A DNA stretch of 64,000 nt from Megasphaera sp. UBA5897 (GTDB lineage Bacteria; Bacillota; Negativicutes; Veillonellales; Megasphaeraceae). The translations under genes and the position numbers were made by a program. The notes beneath the pieces are model-generated. The model saw only the letters and a list, made by a program, of their open reading frames with translations, was not told where the DNA came from and searched no databases. The stretch lies in the NCBI GenBank assembly GCA_002431345.1, contig DJEN01000093.1, positions 16,479 through 80,478 of the forward strand, written 5' to 3'. Shown piece after piece: positions 25,973 through 33,927 of this stretch. The first letter of the stretch is position 1. Every line of letters begins with the position of its first letter.

Positions 25973-26965
25973 ATGAATTTAACTACACTGCAAACATATA
26001 CCGAAAAAGTACTGCAAGGTCAGGATATTACCTTTGCTGAAGTGCTGGAGCTCATTTCCCTTCCCGATCGGGATACGCCGCTTCTTCTCGCCATGGCTGA
26101 CAAAATCCGCCAGCATTACAGCAGCGAAGAGGTAGACTGCTGTGCTATTATCAACGGTCGTTCCGGCCGCTGTCCGGAAAACTGCCGTTTTTGCGCGCAG
26201 TCAGCCCATTACCATACAGGCGCGACGGTATACCCGCTCTTAGACAGTGAAAAAATTATCGCTGCCGCCAAAAAAGCGAAAGCTGCCGGAGCCGCTCGTT
26301 TTGCCATTGTCACCAGCGGCCGCTCTGTTGCCGAAGGGCCGGAATTTGATGCGATTCTACAGACGTTGGCACGTATTCGCCAGGAAGTTCGGATAGAAAC
26401 CTGCTGTTCTCTCGGTCTGATTACACTGCATCAGGCTGTGGCACTAAAAAATATCGGCGTGTCCCGATACCATGCTAATATCGAAACAGCGCCGTCTTAT
26501 TTTCCATCTGTTTGTTCCACTCATACATTTGCCGACAAGGCATCCGTCATTCATACAGCCCAAAAAGCAGGTTTACGCGTCTGCTCCGGCGGCATATTCG
26601 GTCTAGGTGAAACACCCCGCCAGCGCGTAGAAATGGCATTTACTTTAAAAGACTTCGGCATTGATTCCATTCCGCTGAATATTCTCAACCCCATTCCCGG
26701 CACGCCTTTTGCCAACAACCAACCGCTGTCTCCCTGGGAAATCTTACGCACATTTGCCGTATTTCGCTTTATTTTGCCGAAAGCACTCATCCGCACAGCC
26801 GGCGGCCGCGAAGTCAATCTCCGCTCTATGCAGGCATACGCCCTGACCAGCGGGCTGAACGGCTTGATGATCGGCGGTTATTTGACAACAGACGGCAATG
26901 CAGTATCCGTTGATATGCAGATGCTCCACGATCTGGGACGCAGACCCACACAGCCCCAAGTTTAA
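25973..26965 (+). CDS. bioB: Biotin synthase
   Basis: A 330-residue radical SAM enzyme that inserts sulfur into dethiobiotin. The radical-SAM motif is Cys67-x3-Cys71-x2-Cys74 (RCPENCRFC). The YHANIET and SGGIFGLGE segments, and a late Arg in NLRSMQ, belong to the auxiliary [2Fe-2S] site and substrate pocket. The ATG has AGAGAGGGG upstream. No other bio genes are visible in the window, so dethiobiotin may come from elsewhere in the genome or from outside. Confidence 0.95.
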   Translation: MNLTTLQTYTEKVLQGQDITFAEVLELISLPDRDTPLLLAMADKIRQHYSSEEVDCCAIINGRSGRCPENCRFCAQSAHYHTGATVYPLLDSEKIIAAAKKAKAAGAARFAIVTSGRSVAEGPEFDAILQTLARIRQEVRIETCCSLGLITLHQAVALKNIGVSRYHANIETAPSYFPSVCSTHTFADKASVIHTAQKAGLRVCSGGIFGLGETPRQRVEMAFTLKDFGIDSIPLNILNPIPGTPFANNQPLSPWEILRTFAVFRFILPKALIRTAGGREVNLRSMQAYALTSGLNGLMIGGYLTTDGNAVSVDMQMLHDLGRRPTQPQV

Positions 26966-28230
26966 TGAGCTGTCGCCATGGCTGCCGCAATGGCTGCCCC
27001 TAACGAAGGACCGTCTTTGACAAGCATAGGTTCTGCCATCATGGGTTGTACATACGTACCGGCCTGACAGATTCTCAGCGTATCTTCCATCATAAACAGG
27101 CTGCCCCGCACATGTTCCATGACGCTGCCTTCAACGGCAATCGTTTGACGCGGAATATCTCCATGAGGATACAAATGCCGTAAAACACCATAGCAGGCAG
27201 CTCCCGTCAGCTGGGCTGCCCGTACAAAAATCGCCGCGCCAATACTGCGCAGCGGCTTAATATCACGGGGTGATACAATGCGCTGCCAAAGTTGCCCCAT
27301 GAGCATGCGTCCTTCACGGCTGCTTTCATTGGCAACGAGGCTGTTCATTTCTTTTGTCGTAAAATCCGGCAAAAACGGCGTGTCTAAATACGTCATGACA
27401 GTCTGTCTATATAACTCACAAAGATAAGCGCCGCCAATCATCTTTTCCAGCAAATGATATCCCGGCCGCTGAGACGCTTCATCTACAGCCATATCCCAGC
27501 GGTTGCGGGCTGCGCCGTCATAGCCGCCAGCTTCCAAACATAAAATCATCTGCATGGCCGGCTCATAATAACAAATATTAAATCCGGTTCCACAAATGAT
27601 GCCGATTTGACTGCATCCATGCTGATATCCAGAAGCCAGCAGCAGCGCCGTCGTGTCGTTTAAAAGGGCTACCGGCTCAATCTTTTCCAGTCCCTGACGC
27701 ACTAAGGCTTGCTTCAGCAACGTATTGACCAGCATTCCCTCGCCGCCCTGGACATTGATTTCCTTAGACCATTGAATCAGCGCCGCATCCTGTACGCTGC
27801 CTTGTACTACACCGAAGGAAAAAGTATGTCCCAAACGATACGCTTTATTCCCCCCTGCCGCTTCACCTACCAATGAAGCAATAAAATCAAACAACTCATC
27901 AACAGTCGTTGTACGTGACATATAATTGTATTTCCCGTCTTCTTTCAGAGGACGGGATACTTTTTTTTCTACAATAAAACAGTGTTTTCCCAACAACCGA
28001 ATACGGGAAACACGGACATTGGTCCCGCCAAAGTCCAGTGCCAGATAGGTTCCCGTTTCGTTTCCCGTTGGCAGGCCTAAATAGGATTTCACCATCGACA
28101 GGGAAGACTGTCCGCCCTGCAGGACTGTTTCTATTTCTGTTGTAAAACGCTGTGAAAGATTTCTCAGCTCTGCTTCATCCCAATAAAAATACTGTGCAAT
28201 ACTCATCCAATCCGTTGCTTTATGTTCCAT
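26962..28230 (-). CDS. Eukaryotic-type hexokinase
   Basis: A 422-residue sugar kinase of the classical hexokinase family rather than the ROK or Glk glucokinases usual in bacteria. Phosphate-1 motif: LALDFGGTNVRV. The sugar-binding region LGHTFSFGVVQGS aligns with the eukaryotic LGFTFSFP. The catalytic Asp is in ALLNDTTALLL, and the CGTGFNICYYE loop matches the yeast and animal form. It should phosphorylate glucose or a related hexose with ATP. Its ATG follows GGAGGTGCTCTG. Its 3' end overlaps the end of bioB by four bases (convergent). Confidence 0.87.
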   Translation of the reverse strand: MEHKATDWMSIAQYFYWDEAELRNLSQRFTTEIETVLQGGQSSLSMVKSYLGLPTGNETGTYLALDFGGTNVRVSRIRLLGKHCFIVEKKVSRPLKEDGKYNYMSRTTTVDELFDFIASLVGEAAGGNKAYRLGHTFSFGVVQGSVQDAALIQWSKEINVQGGEGMLVNTLLKQALVRQGLEKIEPVALLNDTTALLLASGYQHGCSQIGIICGTGFNICYYEPAMQMILCLEAGGYDGAARNRWDMAVDEASQRPGYHLLEKMIGGAYLCELYRQTVMTYLDTPFLPDFTTKEMNSLVANESSREGRMLMGQLWQRIVSPRDIKPLRSIGAAIFVRAAQLTGAACYGVLRHLYPHGDIPRQTIAVEGSVMEHVRGSLFMMEDTLRICQAGTYVQPMMAEPMLVKDGPSLGAAIAAAMATAH

Positions 28231-28342
28231 CAGAGCACCTCCGCTCAGTGTCAGTTCTTATTATACGTTCTATTGTACCATAATACTGCCCGCTTTACGG
28301 AATTCATGCACATTTTTATAGAAATCAGCAGTATTTCCCTTA

Positions 28343-29176
28343 TTAGCGCAGAGCATCCGCCATTTTGCACATCCGGGCAATCGGCTTGACATCATGAACA
28401 CGGACGATGGAACACCCGGCCAGCACGCCGGCTACACAAGTTGCGCCCGTTCCTTCCATCCGTTCCGTTACAGGCAAATCAAGAACCCGGCCAATAAATC
28501 CCTTGCGGCTCGTGCCAAGCAGCATCGGATACGGCAAGGCTGTTAAATCAGTCAAATGCTTCATCACATAGAGATTCTGTTCATACGTCTTGCCAAAGCC
28601 AATACCGGGATCGGTAATAATTTGTTCCTGCTTCATACCGGCTTTGGCAGCAATGACAGCCGATGCAATAAAAAACTTCTTCATATCCTCTATAATATTC
28701 GTGTACTCTGTCCCATCCTGATTATGCATGACAACGACTGGCACGCCGTACTCAGCGGCAACGGCTGCCATTTTTCCCGGTTCCGGCGCATATTGCAGGC
28801 CCCAGATATCGTTCATTATATGAGCGCCTGTCTGCATCGCATACGCTGCCGTTTCTGCTTTATATGTATCTACAGAAATAGGTACCGGGCAGGCTTTTAC
28901 CAATTTAGGCAAGATACTGTCCAAACGGGCAATTTCTTCTGCCGCCGAAATAGGCGTAAATCCGGGACGCGATGATTCAGCGCCAATGTCTATCATATCG
29001 GCACCGTCTGCCACCATTTGTTCCATGTGGCGCAGCGCCGCATCGACGTCATTCCATGTACCGCCGTCAGAAAATGAATCCGGTGTATAATTCAATACAC
29101 CCATGATGAGTGTTTTTTCTCCTATCGTCAGTGATTTGCCATCTTTCCAATGATACGTGCGAATTTCTTTTGCCAT
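28343..29176 (-). CDS. folP: Dihydropteroate synthase
   Basis: A 277-residue enzyme that joins para-aminobenzoate to dihydropterin pyrophosphate in folate synthesis. Signature motifs are MGVLNYTPDSFSDGG near residue 25, the DIGAESSRPG loop near 60, ITDPGIGFGKT near 190, and a C-terminal RVHDV. The ATG at 29176 follows AAGGAGAAGAAAA; the reading from 29248 passes through a terminator hairpin and is not the real start. No other fol genes are adjacent. Confidence 0.96.
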   Translation of the reverse strand: MAKEIRTYHWKDGKSLTIGEKTLIMGVLNYTPDSFSDGGTWNDVDAALRHMEQMVADGADMIDIGAESSRPGFTPISAAEEIARLDSILPKLVKACPVPISVDTYKAETAAYAMQTGAHIMNDIWGLQYAPEPGKMAAVAAEYGVPVVVMHNQDGTEYTNIIEDMKKFFIASAVIAAKAGMKQEQIITDPGIGFGKTYEQNLYVMKHLTDLTALPYPMLLGTSRKGFIGRVLDLPVTERMEGTGATCVAGVLAGCSIVRVHDVKPIARMCKMADALR

Positions 29177-29195
29177 TTTTCTTCTCCTTAAAAAT

Positions 29196-29245
29196 AAAAA
29201 AAAAGATAACGACGGGCATACGTAAGGTATGCCGCAGTCGTTATC
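29196..29245 (-). terminator. Terminator placed directly in front of folP
   Basis: Minus strand: GATAACGAC arm (29245-29237) pairs with GTCGTTATC (29213-29205), with an inner GGCATAC/GTATGCC stem, followed by nine T at 29204-29196. The T-run ends 12 bases before the folP ribosome binding site. It may end the upstream gene or attenuate folP. Confidence 0.85.
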
Positions 29246-29325
29246 CAAATTTGGTCCGTAATCTGCAATAAAACCGTATTTAGTATATCAAGTTATCTAA
29301 AAAAACACAAGACAGCCGTATCGAC

Positions 29326-29697
29326 TCATCGCTGCTGCAGGTCTTTAGCAACTTGCTGCAGTGCCGGAATATAGTGCATAAGAATCCGCATGACTACAGG
29401 CTGCAGCGATGCTTCTTTCGGCATACGGCGGCAGTCCTGCAGCATATGCAGCCATACATCTTCTTCAATGAAAACATATTCTTCGTATGCTGCCATAATA
29501 ATTTCCTTCGGCGAGCCCATGGCTTCCATGCCCTTGCCGTCTTCCCGCAGTGCTTCCTGAAGCAACGTGATTCCCAATTCAAACTGCTCCTGAAACAGAT
29601 GCACGATGCCGTGCTGAATAAATAAATTTTGTAAATCTTCTTGTTTCGCCGCTGCCAGTATCTGCAGCCGCTGCAAAAATATATCCAATGTATTCAT
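29326..29697 (-). CDS. HI0074-like nucleotidyltransferase substrate-binding protein, orphan
   Basis: A 123-residue all-helical protein. The spacing of motifs (FELGITLLQEAL, then SPKEIIMAAYEE, then WLHMLQDCRRM) fits the nucleotidyltransferase substrate-binding family (HI0074-type, HEPN-related). That family normally pairs with a small MNT-type nucleotidyltransferase, but none is adjacent. The usual histidine after the RN motif is absent. The function is unknown. It starts at an ATG after GGGGTGATACATA and may be transcribed into the folP terminator. Confidence 0.55.
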   Translation of the reverse strand: MNTLDIFLQRLQILAAAKQEDLQNLFIQHGIVHLFQEQFELGITLLQEALREDGKGMEAMGSPKEIIMAAYEEYVFIEEDVWLHMLQDCRRMPKEASLQPVVMRILMHYIPALQQVAKDLQQR

Positions 29698-29789
29698 TAT
29701 GTATCACCCCTTGTATCATACCGAACCATGCTGACACATGCAAGAAAAATTTCGTCCAAGCAGCTCCCGCTGTTTCTTGCTGCAACTGC

Positions 29790-29830
29790 AAAAAAAGACT
29801 TCCGACACGTCAATGCCGAAAGTCTTTTTT
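29790..29830. terminator. Terminator of the CDF exporter gene
   Basis: AAAAAAGACTTCCGACA pairs with TGCCGAAAGTCTTTTTT (one G-U) with A and T tracts on both sides, 22 bases past the CDF stop codon on the minus strand. Confidence 0.8.
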
Positions 29831-29851
29831 ACTATTTTTTATCCTGTGTAA

Positions 29852-30724
29852 TTAGCGAGGTTCAATGTGAATAGTCGGGTCACACGGTCCGTATTTCGTA
29901 TGAAGAGAAAATTCAACAGCATCTGAAATGGCGTGGGCCTGATATACAGGGATTCGCTTGTCTACTTCCAAATGGAAATCAAGAACAGTGACGTTGCCGC
30001 TGACGCGAGTACGCAAATTATGGTAACCCAACACGCCCGGATTGTCCAAAATAATACGCCCAATGCGGCGTTCTTCCATTTCATCCAACGAAGTATCCGT
30101 CAAATCTTTATAACTTTTGCGGCACATGCCATAGCCAACATGTAAAATACCGACCGCTACCAAGCACGCAATAGCCGGGTCAATCCAAGCCCAGCCAGTA
30201 ATTTTCATTAATCCTACACCGGTAAGAACAGCTGCCGACGTCCATACATCAGCACGCAAATGCATGCCGTCTGCCTGCAGTGCTGCCGAACCTGTTTTTT
30301 TCCCGACGCTAAACAAACGCTGCGATACGATGGCATTCATCAGACTGGAAACAGCCATCACGCCAATAGCCAAGTAGAGCCCGTCTGTCTGCAGCGGCTG
30401 CGGATACAGCAGTTTTTCAACGGCTTCATACAAAATAGCCAACGCAGCGGCAATAATCAGCAGGGCTTCAAAAGCAGCCGATACGGTTTCTACTTTGCCG
30501 TGCCCATAATCATGGTCTTTATCAGGCGGCAGGGCAGCTTGTTTGACTGCCAAGCAGGCAATAGCTGCTGCCAGCAAATCTACCCCTGAATGGATACCTT
30601 CGGAAATAATACTGACAGTCCCCGTCGAAAAGCCTACAGCTAATTTTCCAATAACCAAAAGGCTGTTGCTAATGACGGACAGCCGCGCTGTACGATGTTT
30701 TAGTTGATTTTCATTCTGTGACAT
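29852..30724 (-). CDS. Cation diffusion facilitator (metal exporter)
   Basis: A 290-residue CDF-family antiporter with six membrane spans in the first 200 residues and a cytoplasmic metallochaperone-like domain after that. Diagnostic features are the SEGIHSGVDL segment of span 2, the HDYGHGKVE loop near residue 75, and the late TIHIEP strand. The leader fits a NiCo riboswitch, so the exported ions are probably Co(II) and Ni(II), although CDF proteins also move Zn, Mn or Fe. The ATG follows AAGGAGCGATCAAC. Confidence 0.92.
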   Translation of the reverse strand: MSQNENQLKHRTARLSVISNSLLVIGKLAVGFSTGTVSIISEGIHSGVDLLAAAIACLAVKQAALPPDKDHDYGHGKVETVSAAFEALLIIAAALAILYEAVEKLLYPQPLQTDGLYLAIGVMAVSSLMNAIVSQRLFSVGKKTGSAALQADGMHLRADVWTSAAVLTGVGLMKITGWAWIDPAIACLVAVGILHVGYGMCRKSYKDLTDTSLDEMEERRIGRIILDNPGVLGYHNLRTRVSGNVTVLDFHLEVDKRIPVYQAHAISDAVEFSLHTKYGPCDPTIHIEPR

Positions 30725-30803
30725 GTTGATCGCTCCTTATACGCTTTCCAAACTGAACTTTCCACGATACAAGTCCACAGGACTTTTAGCAGTATATTCA
30801 TAC

Positions 30804-30845
30804 AAAAAAATACCTGTGGAACTACGTGTGATAGTCCCACAGGTA
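30804..30845 (-). terminator. Expression-platform terminator of the NiCo-type riboswitch
   Basis: Minus strand: TACCTGTGGGACT pairs with AGTTCCACAGGTA and is followed by seven T (30810-30804). Its left arm is also part of the 3' side of the aptamer, so ligand binding should prevent it from forming. Confidence 0.85.
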
Positions 30846-30893
30846 TGCCTGCTGCTTACGCCCGGCTGTATGGTACAGCCTGTTCATCTCTTA
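30811..30893 (-). promoter_or_regulatory. NiCo-type (czcD) metal riboswitch
   Basis: Minus strand contains, in order, GAACAGGC, a hairpin GGCTGT-ACCA-TACAGCC, GGGC, a short stem, GCAGGCA, and CCTGTGGGAC. These match my recollection of the four-helix Ni/Co riboswitch found upstream of czcD-type exporters. The gene behind it is a CDF exporter. The terminator that follows shares bases with the aptamer, implying an ON switch when Co(II) or Ni(II) is bound. Confidence 0.75.
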
Positions 30894-30894
30894 C

Positions 30895-30923
30895 ATGTTA
30901 TCATTTATGTTCTCAATTGTAAA
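30895..30923 (-). promoter_or_regulatory. Promoter of the riboswitch-CDF transcript
   Basis: Minus strand: -35 TTTACA (30923-30918), spacer 17, -10 TAACAT (30900-30895). Transcription would begin just at the 5' edge of the aptamer. Confidence 0.65.
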
Positions 30924-30972
30924 GAGATTAGGGATATAAATATTGCATATATCTCATCAACATGCTGCAATA

Positions 30973-32130
30973 TCATATATCTGCTGCCTCCTGTCTTTCT
31001 AAAAAAGCAGGCTCATGTTCCCAAAAATTCATTACATAGACTGCTTTAACAGGATTATGATGATCGTCAAATATCATATTCCCTGTCACACCTTGATATT
31101 CTTTCAGCTGATTTAACTGTTCTGCTATATCTTCCCGTTTGACAGACTGCCCGTTTTCCACAGCTTTTGCCAGCAGCATAAACGCATCATAGCCCAAAGC
31201 AGCATAACTGTCAGGTAATTCTCCATACATTTCATAATACGCTTCAGCAAAATCTTCCGAAAGGGGATCTTTGGCATCAGTCGCATACTGTGCCGCATAA
31301 AATACGTGCTGCAGGTAATCTGCCGGCAATGCTGCCGCCAGCATCTCTCCCTGCCAGCTGTCCGGTCCCAATACGGGACAGCCAATGCCTGCATCGCGGA
31401 GAGCTTGTATCCATACAGCGGCTGTATCCTGACTGACAGGCAAATATATGGCTTGACAAGACTGTTCTTTTAAAGCGGCTGTAACGGCAGACGTATCCAT
31501 ATTGCCAGATACGTTTTCATATAAAAGGACTTCTCCTCCATGGCGTTCTGCCGCTTTCTTAAAATGCGCCGCCAATTCGCAAGAGCAGGCTGTATCTTCA
31601 TACAGTACAGCCATTTTTTGAGTGCTGCAGGCTTCCATCGCATACGCTGCCATCGTTTCTCCCTGCTGTGCGTTTAAAAACGCCGTACGAAATACATACG
31701 GATATACTGTATTCTGCTGCTTATCTGTCGTAATATCAGGCTGGACGCCAGCCGGACTAATCATGGGAATTTTTTTATTCATGATGTTCGTCACAGCTGC
31801 TGCCGCGCAGTCATGCACATTAGGCCCAATAATCGCTGCCACATGTCTCATATTCAGCTGTTCTACTGCCATGGCTGCATCTGCAGGCTTTCCATGGTTA
31901 TCTACTGACACGAGCTTTACAGGACGTCCCAGCATGCCGCCCCGTTTGTTCAGTTGATTTTTAGCTAACACAATGCCCCGTTCTGTCGCTTCTCCCTGTA
32001 CTTGATTTTCTCCGCTCAACGCCAGGTTAATACCGATAATAACCGTTCCCTGCTGCTTACTATAACAAAAAGCCACGATAACAGCCATTATGATGCAGAG
32101 GCCCGCCAGGCCGTATTTTTTTATTTTCAT
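30973..32130 (-). CDS. Branched-chain-amino-acid-type periplasmic binding protein, orphan
   Basis: A 385-residue type I periplasmic binding protein of the LivJ/amide-binding class. A positively charged N-terminus and one hydrophobic segment (about residues 6-25) act as signal peptide or anchor; a cysteine near the end of that segment (AFCYS) could be a lipoprotein site but the lipobox is poor. Typical motifs: GINLALSG, AIIGPNVHD, IPMISPAG, and YDAFMLLA near the C-terminus. No permease or ATPase gene is adjacent, so it may serve a distant transporter or act as a sensor. The ATG at 32130 has AAAGGC upstream; an earlier start at 32193 would overlap a terminator. Confidence 0.83.
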   Translation of the reverse strand: MKIKKYGLAGLCIIMAVIVAFCYSKQQGTVIIGINLALSGENQVQGEATERGIVLAKNQLNKRGGMLGRPVKLVSVDNHGKPADAAMAVEQLNMRHVAAIIGPNVHDCAAAAVTNIMNKKIPMISPAGVQPDITTDKQQNTVYPYVFRTAFLNAQQGETMAAYAMEACSTQKMAVLYEDTACSCELAAHFKKAAERHGGEVLLYENVSGNMDTSAVTAALKEQSCQAIYLPVSQDTAAVWIQALRDAGIGCPVLGPDSWQGEMLAAALPADYLQHVFYAAQYATDAKDPLSEDFAEAYYEMYGELPDSYAALGYDAFMLLAKAVENGQSVKREDIAEQLNQLKEYQGVTGNMIFDDHHNPVKAVYVMNFWEHEPAFLERQEAADI

Positions 32131-32159
32131 TGCCAACTCTGCCTTTCTTTGCCTGCAAG

Positions 32160-32202
32160 GTAAAAGAGAAGGGGCTGCCGCACAAAGCGACAAGCCCCCT
32201 TT
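32160..32202 (-). terminator. Terminator of the parA-parB-DUF4446-M23 run
   Basis: Minus strand: AAGGGGGCT and AGCCCCTT pair around an inner GTCGC/GCGGC stem, followed by CTCTTTTA, about 75 bases after the M23 peptidase stop codon. Confidence 0.7.
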
Positions 32203-32277
32203 GCTTGCATATTTGGGTTAATAGTTTGTAACCGCACTGTCAGAAAAATTTCTTGCGGCAATCCCTACTGGTGGGTA

Positions 32278-33288
32278 TTACGGCAAAAACAACAGCGGAT
32301 CTGTCGGCGTGCCGTTTACACGCACTTCATAATGGACATGCGGTCCTGTGCTGCGGCCCGTACTGCCGGCCAGTGAAATAATATCTCCCGCCTTGACTTC
32401 CTGTCCCTGAACGACCAGCAGCATCGAATTATGTCCATACCGGGTAACAAAGCCATTGCCGTGGTCTATTTCTACCAGATTGCCATAGCCATCTACCCAG
32501 CCGGCCATCGATACCTTACCGGATGCAGTTGCCCGTACAGGCGTACCATAATCTACAGCGATATCCAGCCCTTCATGGAATCCTGTGCCGCCGCCGATCG
32601 GATTGCCCCGATAGCCAAAATTAGACGTAATGGTACCCGTAACAGGCCAAATGGACGGTGTCGTCGAAGATACAGCATTGACGCCGCCGGAAGCAGACGC
32701 ATAGGCTTTAGAGGAAACTTGCTGCATTTGCCGGACTTGCTGCCCTGCCGTATCGCTCAATACGGTTTTCAACGTAATAAAGCTGATAATGCGGGCATTC
32801 GTGCGCGTTTCCAATCGAGAGGTGGCCAGTAACAAGTCATTATAACTTGCATGGGAAACATCCGGAGATTTCTTTTGCGAACCTGCCACGCCACCTTCAC
32901 CTTTTGGGCTGTCACCAGCCCCTGAGCCTTTGACCATTTGCCGCAGCTCCTGATCTAACGAATCCATTTTATCCATTTTTTCTTGCAGCGACGTCGTTTT
33001 TTCACGCATCAGTTCCAACTGCTGTTCATGAAGCGATTCTTTTTCACGAGCCTGCTGCAGGGCAATAAACTGGTAAATACCAACGGCTGCCACTGCAACA
33101 AAGACGACAACTCCTGCCGCAATAATACGTACAATCCGTTTATACTGCCGTGCCGAAAGGGTAATGGGTTCTGTTGTATTTTTTAAAATGCCTTTTTCTT
33201 TGAAAAAAGATTGTATGCCGGCCCGGCACTGAAAAAACTTTTTTTTCAGCTGGTCCTGCCATATCTTGCATCGTTCCTGAAAAGACAA
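32278..33288 (-). CDS. M23 (LytM-type) cell-wall endopeptidase
   Basis: A 336-residue membrane-anchored peptidase or divisome/elongasome-type activator. One membrane span is at about residues 50-73, a coiled coil at about 75-115, and the C-terminal LytM domain at about 215-330. Zinc residues are visible: His and Asp of FHEGLDIA and the HVHYE motif; GYGNLVEIDHGNGF is the family core, so the domain should be active. The start is a TTG seven bases after GAGGGG. It follows DUF4446 and parB in the same direction, linking wall cleavage with chromosome partition genes. Confidence 0.9.
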   Translation of the reverse strand: MSFQERCKIWQDQLKKKFFQCRAGIQSFFKEKGILKNTTEPITLSARQYKRIVRIIAAGVVVFVAVAAVGIYQFIALQQAREKESLHEQQLELMREKTTSLQEKMDKMDSLDQELRQMVKGSGAGDSPKGEGGVAGSQKKSPDVSHASYNDLLLATSRLETRTNARIISFITLKTVLSDTAGQQVRQMQQVSSKAYASASGGVNAVSSTTPSIWPVTGTITSNFGYRGNPIGGGTGFHEGLDIAVDYGTPVRATASGKVSMAGWVDGYGNLVEIDHGNGFVTRYGHNSMLLVVQGQEVKAGDIISLAGSTGRSTGPHVHYEVRVNGTPTDPLLFLP

Positions 33289-33329
33289 ACAATATCCCCT
33301 CTTTATCTAAAATTCATCTGTATAATCTG

Positions 33330-33857
33330 TTATTCTTCCTTTTGAACAGCCTGTATATCCCCGGTATAGTTAACAGCGCTGTCCAAGCTTTCTTGTTCTT
33401 CTGCGCTCATGCCGTACAAGCACTTGCCGTCTACAATCGGTTTGGCAAAAATACGCGATTCATTGCGGCCGTAGACGCTGGATAAGCAAAAGCCGTCATT
33501 TTTCCCATCCAACACAGTAAAAGCAAAACTCAGGTTGTTGCCTATGTTATCAAAGGCGTTATATTTTACAAACCCAATTTTGCGGAAGCAATGATTCTGC
33601 ACTGCCAAAATATCTTTTTGGGTATTATGAATCATATCCAGCGTTCCCTGAAGATGATGCAGCTTATCTACGTCTTCCCTTAATTTGGCTTCCATGCTCT
33701 TTCCTGCTTCATCCTGCATAAAATACGTGTATTTTTCTTCTAGTTTTTGTACCTTGCGGTTCAATATGATGATATAAATAAGGAGAAGCAGCACAATAAT
33801 TCCTGTTATACCGGCTGCCACTGCAAACGTTATATGCATATCTAATCCGTAAAACAT
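33330..33857 (-). CDS. DUF4446 family membrane protein
   Basis: A 175-residue protein with one N-terminal membrane span (about residues 10-32), a short coiled coil and the conserved DUF4446 domain (IGFVKYNAFDNIGNNLSF, then VYGRNESRIFAKPI). The function is unknown; in Firmicutes it is regularly encoded after parA-parB, as here. The ATG at 33857 follows GGAGGAAAGAA; the reading from 33890 lacks such a site. Confidence 0.88.
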   Translation of the reverse strand: MFYGLDMHITFAVAAGITGIIVLLLLIYIIILNRKVQKLEEKYTYFMQDEAGKSMEAKLREDVDKLHHLQGTLDMIHNTQKDILAVQNHCFRKIGFVKYNAFDNIGNNLSFAFTVLDGKNDGFCLSSVYGRNESRIFAKPIVDGKCLYGMSAEEQESLDSAVNYTGDIQAVQKEE

Positions 33858-33927
33858 TTCTTTCCTCCTGCCGTTATGCGGCTTTTCCATTCAATCTCAG
33901 CGGTTTTGCTAGTTATACATTGCTTCA

